A stretch of DNA of 64,000 nucleotides from Flavobacterium araucananum (GTDB taxonomy: Bacteria > Bacteroidota > Bacteroidia > Flavobacteriales > Flavobacteriaceae): assembly GCF_002222055.1 (NCBI RefSeq), contig NZ_MUGS01000029.1, positions 45,533 to 109,532 of the forward strand, read 5' to 3'. This document shows positions 29,671 to 38,825 of this stretch, in pieces (positions within the stretch are counted from its first letter, which is position 1; each line of letters opens with the position of its first letter). The notes beneath the pieces were generated by a model. The model had not been told where the DNA came from and made no database searches. It saw only the letters and a program-made list of their open reading frames with translations. The position numbers and the translations under genes are program-made.

Positions 29671-30597
29671 TTAGTCTGCAAATTCACTCAGCATATCAAA
29701 TGTTGGAACAAAAAAGAGGCTTCCCGTTTTTGCTGTACTAAAATCTAAAATTCTATCATAATTGTCTTTTGGTGAACCAACAAACATATTGGTCAGCATT
29801 TTTTGTATCGTACTAAACAAACTTGCATACGCAATAAAATAAGTTCCCATTTCATTGGTAGACATCGTACCAAATGGCATATTGTCCCGTACAATTTTTA
29901 AATCATCACCAACATTGGCAAGTGCCGAATGCGAATTGGAAGGCTTTACCTCATCAGACATTTCGATATCATCAACTTTTGATCTCCCAATTATTTTTTC
30001 CTGCTCACTTACCGGCAGAGATTTCCAGGCTTTAAGATCGTGAAGGTATTTTTGAACAAAAAGATAGCTTCCTCCTTTGTAGAAAGGATCTTCATCTTCT
30101 GAAATGATCCCAAAATGTGCCCTGTCATCACCATGCGGATTTTCTGTACCATCTACAAAACCCAAAATACTGCGACTGTCCCAATATCTAAATCCATGAA
30201 TTTCTTCGACACTATCGCCAATATCCGCCAAAAGAGCTGAAATAACAGCAGCAGCATCAATACAAAAACTATACTCCGTAGACCGTATATGAAAATGCAA
30301 ATCTCCTCTGGTAGCAACTGCCGTATGTTTTGACCCAATAACAGGTTCAAAGGAAACCAACTCTTTTGGAACGGGCTGAGGCAAATTTAGTGATACCCAC
30401 GCATCATAACCAATACCCATAATTATACTAGCCTTAGATTCTGGAAAACGAATGGTTGCAGAATTATTAAGATTAATTAATAAGGAACAAAGCTTTTTGA
30501 AAGTAGCTTCAAGAGTAACATTTTTTTTGAAATTCCAAACCATAAAAATGGTATTATTGTTTGGATAATCTAATACATTTTGTGAATCAACACTCAT
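29671..30597 (-). CDS. Dye-decolorizing (DyP-type) heme peroxidase
   Basis: 308 residues, typical of the short YfeX/DyPB class. The GXXDG motif is present as GFVDG (Asp149) followed by TENPHGDD; the proximal heme His is His223 in NSHSAL and the distal Arg is Arg237 in KIVRDNMPFG. Another conserved block is GTYFIAYA. The protein has no signal peptide, so it is cytoplasmic. The family oxidises aromatic compounds or porphyrinogens with H2O2. These enzymes are sometimes encapsulin cargo, but no encapsulin gene is nearby. Its physiological substrate is unknown. Confidence 0.93.
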   Translation of the reverse strand: MSVDSQNVLDYPNNNTIFMVWNFKKNVTLEATFKKLCSLLINLNNSATIRFPESKASIIMGIGYDAWVSLNLPQPVPKELVSFEPVIGSKHTAVATRGDLHFHIRSTEYSFCIDAAAVISALLADIGDSVEEIHGFRYWDSRSILGFVDGTENPHGDDRAHFGIISEDEDPFYKGGSYLFVQKYLHDLKAWKSLPVSEQEKIIGRSKVDDIEMSDEVKPSNSHSALANVGDDLKIVRDNMPFGTMSTNEMGTYFIAYASLFSTIQKMLTNMFVGSPKDNYDRILDFSTAKTGSLFFVPTFDMLSEFAD

Positions 30598-30826
30598 AAA
30601 TAAAACATTCAGTTATTAGATGTAAAGATCATTTTTAATATCTTTCAATCCTTATAATTTGATTTAATTTTCAAAAAAATAATTCGTAAACTAAAGATAC
30701 AAAAAAGGGCTTTTCAATTTTCAATAGAATTTTAATTTGTATTTTCGTTTCACCAAAAATACTTTGTTGTAAAGGAACCTGGCTTCTGCTATTACCAATA
30801 ATTAGTAACGTCGAAACAAAATCAAC

Positions 30827-31750
30827 ATGAAACGACTGAAGATATTTACTGGATTACTCCTTGTATCAATTCTGGTTTCTTCCTGCTCAACTGTTCTTAA
30901 GGGGAGAAAAATCGACTATTTGACCAATAATTTTTGTCAGCCCACCATTCAATACGATTATTCTCAAATCGAAATTCCTAAAAATAGTGATCCAAAACAA
31001 GACAGTATTTTAAACGCTAATCTCTCCAGACATGATATCTTAATTTGTAAAGCAATTAGGATCGAAACCTATTTATCGGCATATCTTCAGACAAAAAATG
31101 ATACTTTAAAAAAACTGGTTTTAAAACAAAAAATTACTGACCGTCTGATTCTTACAAGTATAGAAATAAATGCACTCGCCTCAGAATTGGATTGTAATGG
31201 AGAGCGTATCAATAAACTAGCCGATTTTGTGGATGACATTAATAATAAAAGAACCAGGAATATTACCGTAGCTTCTGTTACTCTGGGTGCACTGACTACT
31301 GTAGCTACTGTTCTAATAAAAAACAATAATGCAAGTAACATAGTTGGTGTGAGTGGCGGATTGTTAAGTGCCGGATTAGGAGCGTTGACTATTTCGCCAA
31401 AGGGTGATAAAATCAATTTAAAACTTCAAAGAAACTTGTTGGCAAATATTTGGTACAATGACAATCTCAATCAGGCATATCCCAACTCTATCTGGACGAT
31501 TCTAAACGAAAAACAATTTAGCAATTCAGGAGAAAATGATTTGCAGGAAAGTATAAAAAACAGATGGTTACAATATAATTTTGATGGGAAAATAGATCCT
31601 GAAACCCAAAGACTTTTTTTTGATGAAGGCGGAATCTATACGGCAGACGATTTACATTCGAGAGCTAATATGCTCAATGAACTGCAATCAACCGTACGAT
31701 CTCTGGACCAGGATTTAAAAAGTTTAGCCATAAGACTTAATGGATTTTAA
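30827..31750 (+). CDS. Lipoprotein of unknown function
   Basis: 307 residues. N-terminal lipoprotein signal with lipobox VSSC (Cys20). After a helical charged region there is a hydrophobic, glycine-rich stretch at about 143-188 (TVASVTLGALTTVATVLI, then GGLLSAGLGALTI) that could form a membrane hairpin, followed by a helical C-terminus. I do not recognise a family. Similar small lipoproteins with glycine-rich hairpins occur in Bacteroidota envelopes. Isolated between divergent DyP and convergent phospholipase genes. Confidence 0.7.
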   Translation: MKRLKIFTGLLLVSILVSSCSTVLKGRKIDYLTNNFCQPTIQYDYSQIEIPKNSDPKQDSILNANLSRHDILICKAIRIETYLSAYLQTKNDTLKKLVLKQKITDRLILTSIEINALASELDCNGERINKLADFVDDINNKRTRNITVASVTLGALTTVATVLIKNNNASNIVGVSGGLLSAGLGALTISPKGDKINLKLQRNLLANIWYNDNLNQAYPNSIWTILNEKQFSNSGENDLQESIKNRWLQYNFDGKIDPETQRLFFDEGGIYTADDLHSRANMLNELQSTVRSLDQDLKSLAIRLNGF

Positions 31751-31848
31751 GATCTAAAAATAACCACTACAAAAAATATGTTACCCAAACTGATGAGATC
31801 TGGAAAAACATTTCAGTGAAAGTTGGTAAGTCAAAAAATTAAAATCAT

Positions 31849-32670
31849 TTAAAAAATTCCCATATTTTCAGGTTTAATCGTAAAGCCTAAACGAATCATA
31901 CTTTTATGTTCCTGATAATCAATTAAACTTTCTGTATAACCCACAAACCATTGAAGCGTAAGGTAATAATTCTCGCTTTTGTAAGGCCTCCAGTTTACTT
32001 GTGTTTGCAAGGAGCCATAACGAATAAGACCGCTTCCTTTTCTAAAAAGAATATCTGCACTCCATCGTCCGGGTTGTATCTGGTAGGTAGCACTTGCTTC
32101 GCCATAACCCACATATTGAGTAAGATAAGGATTGTCTTCTTTATCAACAAGCGGAATCCAGCCTCTAAGCCCAACAATCCATCGTGGCGAAATTTGTGAT
32201 TTTAAAGAAAACGCAAGCATGTTCCAGGTTCTGGAAAAAATAGAATCCCTACCGTTTGATTCGTGTTCTAATGAGATTGTTCCGTAAGTTAGCCTTCCGC
32301 CTTTTAAATAAAACGGACGTACAATGGCAACACCAGGGTTAAAATTAATTTCGGAAAATGGCTTTGAGCTTGCATAAATATCCCAAAAAGCTTTTTGAGT
32401 ATACATTAAATAAGGAAAAAAACCACCCCATAAAGGCTTCGAATTCAATCGTAACTTAAAACTCACCTGATATTTTACATCGGCATTGTTGCGAGTGATA
32501 TCAGTATTTATTGGTACTCCCGTTAAAAAATAATTGTCTTTATGAACAGAAAAGCTAGGTTCCTTTAACAGCGAATCTGCTGCCCGGAAATTCTTTTTAG
32601 TTTCTAAAATTTGCGAATTTGACTTGATCGAAAACAAAATCAAACACAGGAAAAGGGATCTCAAATACAT
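31849..32670 (-). CDS. pldA: Outer-membrane phospholipase A (OMPLA/PldA family)
   Basis: 273 residues with a signal peptide ending near SNSQ (residue 20). The active-site segment LEHESNGRDSIFSRTWN has the same spacing as E. coli OMPLA His142-Ser144-Asn156: here His136, Ser138 and Asn150, with Ser146 at the calcium-ligand position. The preceding YTQKAFWDIYASSKPFSEINF block is also family-typical. Alternating strands and an aromatic end fit a 12-stranded barrel. It hydrolyses outer-membrane phospholipids when lipid asymmetry is disturbed. Expected to be active, since all catalytic residues are visible. Confidence 0.92.
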   Translation of the reverse strand: MYLRSLFLCLILFSIKSNSQILETKKNFRAADSLLKEPSFSVHKDNYFLTGVPINTDITRNNADVKYQVSFKLRLNSKPLWGGFFPYLMYTQKAFWDIYASSKPFSEINFNPGVAIVRPFYLKGGRLTYGTISLEHESNGRDSIFSRTWNMLAFSLKSQISPRWIVGLRGWIPLVDKEDNPYLTQYVGYGEASATYQIQPGRWSADILFRKGSGLIRYGSLQTQVNWRPYKSENYYLTLQWFVGYTESLIDYQEHKSMIRLGFTIKPENMGIF

Positions 32671-32810
32671 TATTATCGTTTAAGTTGTAGCTTCTTTTTC
32701 AGCTTTTAGCTTTTTACAATAAATGTATCGCATTTGAATAAATCGTATTGACGCAATAAAAACAAGAGTTAACGCAAAAGATAAAAACAACTATTAAAGG
32801 AGTAATATAA

Positions 32811-32838
32811 AACAAAAAAGCCACTCAAATTGAGTAGC
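32811..32838 (-). terminator. Terminator after the Lys-anticodon tRNA-like gene
   Basis: Minus-strand stem GCTACTC/GAGTGGC (plus 820-838 of this kilobase) with one U-G wobble, followed by a U tract. It is a second copy of the terminator at 33186-33214, differing by one base in the stem. Confidence 0.8.
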
Positions 32839-32846
32839 TTTTGATG

Positions 32847-33173
<327 letters not shown>

Positions 33174-33185
33174 TTAATTTATTAA

Positions 33186-33214
33186 AAACAAAAAAGCCAC
33201 TCAAATTGAGTGGC
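33186..33214 (-). terminator. Terminator after tRNA-Arg
   Basis: GCCACTC (33196-33202) and GAGTGGC (33208-33214) form a perfect 7-bp stem, followed on the minus strand by an interrupted U tract. Same hairpin as the one at 32811-32838. Confidence 0.85.
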
Positions 33215-33222
33215 TTTTGATG

Positions 33223-33296
<74 letters not shown>

Positions 33297-33310
33297 ATTT
33301 TTTTACTTAA

Positions 33311-33367
33311 CCTTCTGACCGTCCCGATTAAAAATCGGGATGCTCTACCCAGCTGAGCTATGCGTCC
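33311..33367 (-). pseudogene. 3'-truncated tRNA copy (Lys-type anticodon arm), unit 2
   Basis: 57 nt matching the 5' two thirds of the tRNA-Arg body (GGACGCATAGCTCAGCTGG, with GGGT instead of GGAT), but with the anticodon arm CCCGATTTTTAATCGGG. It breaks off inside the T arm after GAAGGTT and passes into the leader of the next tRNA, so no T loop or 3' acceptor strand exists. Not expected to make a working tRNA. Confidence 0.8.
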
Positions 33368-33381
33368 ATTTTTTTACTTAA

Positions 33382-33438
33382 CCTTCTGACCGTCCCGATT
33401 AAAAATCGGGATGCTCTATCCAGCTGAGCTATGCGTCC
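33382..33438 (-). pseudogene. 3'-truncated tRNA copy (Lys-type anticodon arm), unit 1
   Basis: Same structure as the copy at 33311-33367, differing by a single base in the D loop region (TCTATCC against TCTACCC on the plus strand). The starts of this unit, unit 2 and tRNA-Arg are at 33438, 33367 and 33296, exactly 71 bp apart, which shows tandem duplication of a 71-bp segment. Confidence 0.8.
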
Positions 33439-33470
33439 ATTTGTTTTAAAACTTTATGGCAAAGTTTTCG

Positions 33471-33545
33471 TCGGGGTGGCAGGATTCGAACCTGCGGCCT
33501 CCTGCTCCCAAAGCAGGCGCGATAACCGGGCTACGCTACACCCCG
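33471..33545 (-). tRNA. tRNA-Pro(TGG)
   Basis: 75-nt cloverleaf starting CGGGGTG and ending ACCCCGA. Anticodon arm CCTGC-TTTGGGA-GCAGG gives anticodon TGG. T arm GCAGG-TTCGAAT-CCTGC. First intact member downstream of tRNA-Ser in this minus-strand cluster. Confidence 0.93.
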
Positions 33546-33627
33546 AAATTCTTTTTGTGCTCTTCCCAATTTGTAATCGGTACACGATAATCGAATTTCT
33601 TCAATACCCAATAAGCAAATCATTCAG

Positions 33628-33711
33628 CGGAGAGACAGGGACTCGAACCCTGGCGACGGTTACCCGTCGACAGATTAGCAATCTGCTCCATTACCGCTCT
33701 GGCACCTCTCC
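33628..33711 (-). tRNA. tRNA-Ser(GCT)
   Basis: 84-nt class II tRNA: acceptor GGAGAGG with TCTCTCC, anticodon loop TTGCTAA (anticodon GCT), long variable arm (CGACGGGTAACCGTCG), T arm CAGGG-TTCGAGT-CCCTG, discriminator G. First gene of the cluster. Confidence 0.93.
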
Positions 33712-33894
33712 AAGCTCAAGAAACGTGTTCTGTTTTGCGGTTGCAAATTTAAGACAACATTATATATCTCACAACTATTTTGACGCTTTTTTTAATCTTT
33801 TTTTAATCTTTTTTTTAAACCGCTTCACAATCAAACAAATAGAATTAACAAAAAATTGATATTAAATTTAAAATCCAATCGAATTGCCCCAAAA

Positions 33895-33925
33895 TTTGAA
33901 TTTATTCAAATAAAGAGTAAATTTG
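33895..33925 (+). promoter_or_regulatory. Promoter of the thiolase gene
   Basis: TTTG at 33895-33898 and TAAATTTG at 33918-33925 with a 19-bp spacer match the Bacteroidota -33/-7 consensus (TTTG, TAnnTTTG). The ATG is 25 bp downstream of the -7 element. Confidence 0.75.
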
Positions 33926-33950
33926 TTTGATTAACTAATATTAACAGAAA

Positions 33951-35129
33951 ATGAACAAAAGAGTTGTTATCGTTTCTGCCGTTAGAACACCTATCGGAAG
34001 TTTCATGGGAGGTTTATCTACCGTACCCGCACCAAAATTAGGTGCTGCCGCTATTGCCGGAGCACTAAAAAAAATTAACCTGGACCCAAAATTAGTTGAT
34101 GAAGTATTTATGGGTAACGTAGTGCAAGCCGGAGTTGGACAAGCACCAGCACGTCAGGCAGCACTTTTTGCCGGTCTGTCTAATGAGGTTGCTGCTACAA
34201 CTGTAAACAAAGTTTGTGCTTCAGGAATGAAAGCCGTTATGTTTGCTGCACAAGCCATAGCTTGTGGTGATGCCGAAATAGTAGTGGCAGGAGGAATGGA
34301 AAACATGAGTTTGATTCCGCATTACGTACAAATGCGTAACGGAACTAAATTTGGTCCTGCAACAATGCTGGACGGAATGCAAAAAGATGGTTTGACAGAT
34401 GCTTACGATAATAACGCAATGGGAGTTTGCGCTGATTTATGTGCGTCTGAATATAACATCACTCGTGAAGAGCAAGATAATTTTGCTATTCAATCTTACC
34501 AAAGAAGTGCAAAAGCATGGGATGCCGGAAAATTCGACAACGAAATTGTTCCTGTAGAAGTTCCGCAAAGACGTGGTGAACCAATCATCGTTACCAAAGA
34601 TGAAGAATACACCAATGTAAAATTGGATAAAATCCCTTCATTGGCAGCTGTCTTTACAAAAGACGGAACTGTTACTGCTGCAAACGCATCCACAATAAAT
34701 GATGGAGCTGCAGCTTTAGTTTTAATGTCTGAAGAAAAAGCAATCGCATTAGGATTAAAACCCCTCGCCTACATAAAAAGTTATGCAGATGCAGCTCAGG
34801 AACCAAAATGGTTTACAACGAGCCCTGCAAAAGCATTACCAAAAGCTTTAGACAAAGCAGGAATTGCAATTGGCGATGTTGATTTTTTTGAATTCAACGA
34901 AGCATTTGCAGTTGTTGGATTAGCCAATTCAAAAATCCTTGGTCTTGATAACAATAAAGTAAACGTAAATGGTGGTGCAGTCTCTTTAGGTCATCCTCTT
35001 GGATGTTCCGGAGCCAGAATTATCGTAACTTTACTGAATGTTTTAGAACAAAACAATGCCAAAACCGGAGCTGCTGCAATTTGCAATGGTGGCGGTGGAG
35101 CATCAGCAATTGTTATCGAAAGAGCTTAA
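33951..35129 (+). CDS. Acetyl-CoA C-acetyltransferase / thiolase
   Basis: 392 residues, the standard thiolase length. Nucleophile Cys89 in VNKVCASGMKA, then NDGAAALVLMSEE, GHPLGCSGARI with His348, and CNGGGGASAIVIE with Cys378. The N-terminal VIVSAVRTPIGSFMGG is the usual start. Condenses two acetyl-CoA to acetoacetyl-CoA or cleaves beta-ketoacyl-CoA; sequence resembles the AtoB-like biosynthetic/degradative group. Transcribed alone: own promoter at 33895 and a strong terminator at 35138. Confidence 0.95.
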   Translation: MNKRVVIVSAVRTPIGSFMGGLSTVPAPKLGAAAIAGALKKINLDPKLVDEVFMGNVVQAGVGQAPARQAALFAGLSNEVAATTVNKVCASGMKAVMFAAQAIACGDAEIVVAGGMENMSLIPHYVQMRNGTKFGPATMLDGMQKDGLTDAYDNNAMGVCADLCASEYNITREEQDNFAIQSYQRSAKAWDAGKFDNEIVPVEVPQRRGEPIIVTKDEEYTNVKLDKIPSLAAVFTKDGTVTAANASTINDGAAALVLMSEEKAIALGLKPLAYIKSYADAAQEPKWFTTSPAKALPKALDKAGIAIGDVDFFEFNEAFAVVGLANSKILGLDNNKVNVNGGAVSLGHPLGCSGARIIVTLLNVLEQNNAKTGAAAICNGGGGASAIVIERA

Positions 35130-35137
35130 ATAATATC

Positions 35138-35175
35138 AAATTAGGAGTTATTTCAAATAAAATAACTCCTAATTT
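35138..35175 (+). terminator. Intrinsic terminator of the thiolase gene
   Basis: AAATTAGGAGTTATTT (35138-35153) and AAATAACTCCTAATTT (35160-35175) form a perfect 16-bp stem with a 6-nt loop, 8 bp after the stop codon; a short T run follows. The symmetry also permits termination on the other strand. Confidence 0.8.
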
Positions 35176-35196
35176 TCAACTTATAAATTACCCTAA

Positions 35197-35958
35197 ATGT
35201 TCGGAATTTGCAATCTAGCCATAGTACCCGTTCGATCTGAGCCAAGTGACAGAAGTGAAATCGTTACACAACTTTTGTTTGGCGAACACATCGAAATTTT
35301 AGAACGCCAAAATCAATGGGCCCGAATAAAAATACAATACGACGACTACGAAGGTTGGGTAGATTCTAAACAATATCAGGTAATTTCAGAAGCAAATTAT
35401 AACCAATTAAGCAACGAAGCTATTATTCTTAACGCTGATTTGATTGATTATATCAGTGCACCCGAAAATTTATTACTACCAATTCCGCTTGGTGCATCCT
35501 TGTCATTTTTGAATAACAATGAAATCAACATCTCAAATTTTGATTTTGAAGGCACAAAAACAAGTGGTATAAAATCTAAAAGTGCCTTAATAAATACTGC
35601 TTTTATGTATTTGAACGCTCCCTATCTTTGGGGCGGAAAAACACCTTTTGGCATTGACTGTTCCGGTTTAACCCAAATGGTTTACAAACTAAACGGATAC
35701 AAAATACATCGCGATGCCTCGCAACAAGCCCTTGAAGGAGAACCTTTGAGTTTTATTGAGGAAAGTGAAGCTGGAGATTTAGCCTTTTTTGATAATGACG
35801 AAGGAAACATCATTCATGTTGGGATCATTATGGAAAACAATTACATCATTCACGCCAGTGGAAAAGTGCGTATCGACCGTTTAGACCATTTAGGTATCTA
35901 CAATCCGGAACTCAACAAACACACCCATAAATTAAGAGTAATTAAAAAAATAATATAG
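35197..35958 (+). CDS. C40 family (NlpC/P60) peptidase with N-terminal SH3 domains
   Basis: 253 residues. The first 120 residues form bacterial SH3-like folds (VPVRSEPSDRSEIVTQLLFGE, WARIKIQYDDYEGWVDSKQY). The NlpC/P60 domain spans about 128-253: LWGGKTPFGIDCSGLTQMVY with catalytic Cys155, HVGIIM with His207, and IIHASGKVR with His219. Such enzymes cleave peptidoglycan peptides (gamma-D-Glu-diamino-acid bonds). There is no obvious signal peptide; YkfC-like homologues in Bacteroidota also lack one, so it may recycle cytoplasmic muropeptides. Confidence 0.92.
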   Translation: MFGICNLAIVPVRSEPSDRSEIVTQLLFGEHIEILERQNQWARIKIQYDDYEGWVDSKQYQVISEANYNQLSNEAIILNADLIDYISAPENLLLPIPLGASLSFLNNNEINISNFDFEGTKTSGIKSKSALINTAFMYLNAPYLWGGKTPFGIDCSGLTQMVYKLNGYKIHRDASQQALEGEPLSFIEESEAGDLAFFDNDEGNIIHVGIIMENNYIIHASGKVRIDRLDHLGIYNPELNKHTHKLRVIKKII

Positions 35959-36009
35959 GTTTTTTCATTCAAATAATTAATATCTTTGGCAATTAAAAAG
36001 ATTTAAAAA

Positions 36010-36423
36010 ATGAACTATATTTTACTGATTTCTACAATTATTTTAAGTTTTTCAGGTTTCGCTATTAGTCTTTATGGAGTACTGTCTCAAAGTATGATCG
36101 ACCATGAAACAAAAATAGGATTATTAAAAGGTTATGAATTCGACTCTGATGAAGGAGAAGAATATTTTGCTGAAAAATTTGAAAAATGGAAAGCGGGAAA
36201 CTTTTTTATTTCAAAAAATGCATTTATATCAGGACTGTCAATAATTTTATTATCACTAATTTTAAATACTATCATAAATCCATGGTGGTCTTCTTTAATT
36301 GTGTTAGTGGTAGGATATTTTACGTATTTAATTATTTCTAAAATTATTGGATGGCAAGTTCAATTATTATCATTCTTAACAGGAATAATATCACTAATTA
36401 CTACTCTATACAACTTAATTTAA
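36010..36423 (+). CDS. Small membrane protein of unknown function
   Basis: 137 residues. Three or four hydrophobic segments: residues 3-25 (Ile/Leu-rich), about 70-90, 95-110 and 115-135. Between the first and second lies a charged segment with EFDSDEGEEYFAEKFEKWKAG. I recognise no family. It starts 51 bp after the NlpC/P60 peptidase gene on the same strand and may be co-transcribed with it. Confidence 0.7.
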   Translation: MNYILLISTIILSFSGFAISLYGVLSQSMIDHETKIGLLKGYEFDSDEGEEYFAEKFEKWKAGNFFISKNAFISGLSIILLSLILNTIINPWWSSLIVLVVGYFTYLIISKIIGWQVQLLSFLTGIISLITTLYNLI

Positions 36424-36510
36424 CCAGTAAAAAAAATCACTTTTAATCCTTTAAATCTGTGGCAAAAAATAAAAAAATCCGTTTCAATCTGCGTCATCCG
36501 CGTTCTATTA

Positions 36511-37356
36511 TCACGCACTAATACGAATCACTTTTCTAAACTCAGACGGGCTATTCCCTCTTTGTTTCTTAAAGAATTTATTAAAATGGCTTTCGTCTGT
36601 AAAACCAAATTCGTAGGCAATCTCGTTAATTCGTTTATCACTAAACTGCAAACGATGTTCTATCAGTTTCGTTTTGTAATTGCTAATATATTGCTGCATC
36701 GTTTCGTTAGCATGTTTCTTGAAATAGCGCCCTAAATACGTATTCGAAATCCCAAAATAATCACTAATCGACTCCGCTTTAATTTTTTCCGGATAATAGA
36801 TATTATTCTGGATATATTGCAAAATATCCATTGCTTTTGCCTCACAACCAATATTTACCTGTTCCGGTAAATACTTTGCAATATTTCGCGCCACAATAAT
36901 AATCAGGGTATTCACCAATTGCTGAATCAGCTCTTTATTATAAACATCTTTATCCTGATGCTCCCTGATAATTGCTTCAACCATCACTTTTACCAGACAT
37001 TTATCAGCTTGATTTTTTAAAATACAACCCGGTTGATGATTGGCGTTTTGTAGAATATATTCTAAACGCTGAATATTCTCATTTTGCAAACTTGAATTTT
37101 TCAGATAAATATCATTAAATCGCAAAAAGAAAAACTCAGTTTTGGTTTCAATCGTAAAGTTATGACAATCTTCGGGTGTCAATAAAAACATATGTCCCGC
37201 ATCATATTCAAAAATATTTTTGTTGATACATTGTCTTCCCGTTCCGTCTAAAATATACACTAATTCAAAGAAATTATGACGATCTCCCACATCAGGATAT
37301 TCATCCAAAGTCTCGAAGGAAACCGTAAAAGGCTCGTATAAATTTTCTTTTTTCAT
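36511..37356 (-). CDS. AraC-family regulator with cupin sensor domain
   Basis: 281 residues. N-terminal cupin (about 10-130): HNFFELVYILDGTGRQCINKN, then AGHMFLLTPEDCHNF. C-terminal AraC HTH pair (about 180-281): FGISNTYLGRYFKKHANETMQQYI, and INEIAYEFGFTDESHFNKFFKKQRGNSPSEFR. Divergently transcribed from the aldo-keto reductase gene (117 bp between starts), which it probably regulates. Ligand unknown, probably a small metabolite bound by the cupin. Confidence 0.9.
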   Translation of the reverse strand: MKKENLYEPFTVSFETLDEYPDVGDRHNFFELVYILDGTGRQCINKNIFEYDAGHMFLLTPEDCHNFTIETKTEFFFLRFNDIYLKNSSLQNENIQRLEYILQNANHQPGCILKNQADKCLVKVMVEAIIREHQDKDVYNKELIQQLVNTLIIIVARNIAKYLPEQVNIGCEAKAMDILQYIQNNIYYPEKIKAESISDYFGISNTYLGRYFKKHANETMQQYISNYKTKLIEHRLQFSDKRINEIAYEFGFTDESHFNKFFKKQRGNSPSEFRKVIRISA

Positions 37357-37432
37357 AATGCTAATATTAATTCGGCTACAAATTTACATAAAAAAGACAA
37401 ATATATACAACTTATCAACCTTAAAAATGGTA

Positions 37433-37440
37433 TAATTTTG
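37433..37440 (+). promoter_or_regulatory. Candidate -7 element of the aldo-keto reductase gene
   Basis: TAATTTTG matches TAnnTTTG, 33 bp upstream of the ATG at 37474. No clear -33 TTG is found, compatible with activation by the divergent AraC protein. Confidence 0.5.
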
Positions 37441-37473
37441 CCAAACAATTTTTAAGCATTAAAATATAAGATT

Positions 37474-38460
37474 ATGGAATATAGAAAATTAGGCAATACA
37501 CCACTTGAATTATCAACCATAACATACGGTGCATTTGCCATTGGCGGAAACATGTGGGGCGGAAACGAAAAGAAAGATTCAATCGACTCCATTCATGCCT
37601 CAATCGATCATGGTGTTACCACGATTGACACCGCACCGTTTTACGGATTTGGTTTAAGCGAAGAAATGATTGGAGAAGCCTTAAGATCTAAAGATCGTTC
37701 AAAAGTTCAATTATTAACCAAATTTGGATTAGTTTGGGACGGAAGCAATCAAGGCAAAGGAGAATTCTTTTTTGATGCCGAAGACAACGGAAAAAAAATA
37801 CCCGTTTATAAATACGCCTCAAAAAGCAATATTATCAAAGAAGTCGAAGAAAGCTTAAAACGTCTTCAAACCGATTATATTGACTTACTGCAAATTCACT
37901 GGCCAGACTCCACTACTCCAATTCAAGAAACTATGGAAGCTTTGGAAACCCTTATTCAACAAGGAAAAATTAGAGCAGCCGGAGTAAGTAATTACAGTGC
38001 AGAACAAATTCAAGAAGCGCAAAAAACAATACAATTAGCATCAAATCAAGTGCCATTTAGTATGTTAAATCAGGCCATTCAAACAGATTTAGTTCCCCTT
38101 ACAATTGAAGAAAATATCGGAATCATTGCTTATAGCCCAATGGAAAGAGGTTTATTAACCGGAAAATATTTCACCGACAGTAAACTAAAAGACAACGATC
38201 ACAGGAATGGATATTTTGGTCAGTTCGATCTTCAAAAAGTAAAAACTTTGGTCGAAGAATTAAGTTCACTTGCAAATGCAAAACATATTTCAATCTCGCA
38301 ATTGGTATTACGCTGGACCACTTTACAAAAAGGAATCACAATTGTTTTAGCCGGAGCAAGAAATGCAGAACAAGCTATTTCGAACGCAAAAACTTTAGAT
38401 TTTGATCTATCAATTTCTGAACTAGATTTCATTAATCAGGCTATTTCAAAATTAAAATAA
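37474..38460 (+). CDS. Aldo/keto reductase
   Basis: 328 residues forming a TIM-barrel NADPH-dependent oxidoreductase. Visible tetrad: Asp52 and Tyr57 in IDTAPFYGFG, Lys83 in LLTKFGL, His142 in LLQIHWPD. Cofactor-site motifs include the C-terminal AGARNAEQAISNAKT. The sequence resembles the general stress / YajO-like group acting on aldehydes; the true substrate is unknown. Divergent AraC regulator upstream suggests substrate-inducible expression. Confidence 0.92.
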   Translation: MEYRKLGNTPLELSTITYGAFAIGGNMWGGNEKKDSIDSIHASIDHGVTTIDTAPFYGFGLSEEMIGEALRSKDRSKVQLLTKFGLVWDGSNQGKGEFFFDAEDNGKKIPVYKYASKSNIIKEVEESLKRLQTDYIDLLQIHWPDSTTPIQETMEALETLIQQGKIRAAGVSNYSAEQIQEAQKTIQLASNQVPFSMLNQAIQTDLVPLTIEENIGIIAYSPMERGLLTGKYFTDSKLKDNDHRNGYFGQFDLQKVKTLVEELSSLANAKHISISQLVLRWTTLQKGITIVLAGARNAEQAISNAKTLDFDLSISELDFINQAISKLK

Positions 38461-38466
38461 TATTTA

Positions 38467-38529
38467 AACACATAGAAACATAGTTTTAGCAATCTAAAAA
38501 AGGCGTTTCACTCGCATTAATAAACATAG
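38467..38529. repeat. Dispersed palindromic repeat, copy 2 (left half only)
   Basis: Starts AACACATAGAAACATAG and contains the shared core AAAAAGGCGTTTCACTCGCA, then breaks off a few bases before the separate inverted repeat at 38541. The right half and its CTATGTGTT end are absent. Confidence 0.7.
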
Positions 38530-38540
38530 TTTGCACAATA

Positions 38541-38644
38541 TTGTCATTTCGACGCAGGAGAAATCTACGTGAGAAACTCTACAAAGATTGGCAATTCACT
38601 ATGCGGAGCTACTTGCGAAGATTTCTCCTCCGTCGAAATGACAA
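38541..38644. repeat. 104-bp inverted repeat with 26-bp arms
   Basis: Arms at 38541-38566 and 38619-38644 are reverse complements with one mismatch (core TTTCGACG-AGGAGAAATC). This kind of palindrome, with TCATTTCGACG in its arms, is widely dispersed in Flavobacterium genomes as I recall. No gene lies inside. It follows the aldo-keto reductase gene. Confidence 0.75.
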
Positions 38645-38657
38645 ACTTGATGTTTTT

Positions 38658-38735
38658 TAGCCCCGATAGAAGTGAAAATCCTTTTGTGGCGGGGTTCGCC
38701 ACAAAAGATTGGAACGGATAGCGGGATTAGCTCCT
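38658..38735. repeat. Hairpin-containing intergenic repeat (GATAGCGGGATTAGCTCC type)
   Basis: Contains a perfect 10-bp stem CTTTTGTGGC (38681-38690) / GCCACAAAAG (38698-38707). Flanked by CCCCGATAGAAG and GATAGCGGGATTAGCTCC, a segment pair I recall as a common flavobacterial intergenic repeat. The 364-bp gap 38461-38825 thus consists of three repeat types and then the upstream region of the mdaB-like gene. Confidence 0.55.
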
Positions 38736-38825
38736 GAAAAAGATTTGCTCAATAAATTAAAACAATAAAAACAATTTGGGTGTGACCCTCACACAAAATC
38801 AGGAATACATAAGAACATTACAATT

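Noticed and set aside
29671..30597. DyP peroxidase as encapsulin cargo
   Set aside because: No encapsulin shell gene is adjacent.
33311..33438. 71-bp repeats as a possible CRISPR array
   Set aside because: Only two units plus a tRNA, no unique spacers and no cas genes; the sequence is plainly tRNA-derived.
33431..33859. 142-codon frame on the plus strand across tRNA-Pro and tRNA-Ser
   Set aside because: It is read antisense through two tRNA genes; the GVAGFEPA-type start is a well-known false ORF over tRNAs.
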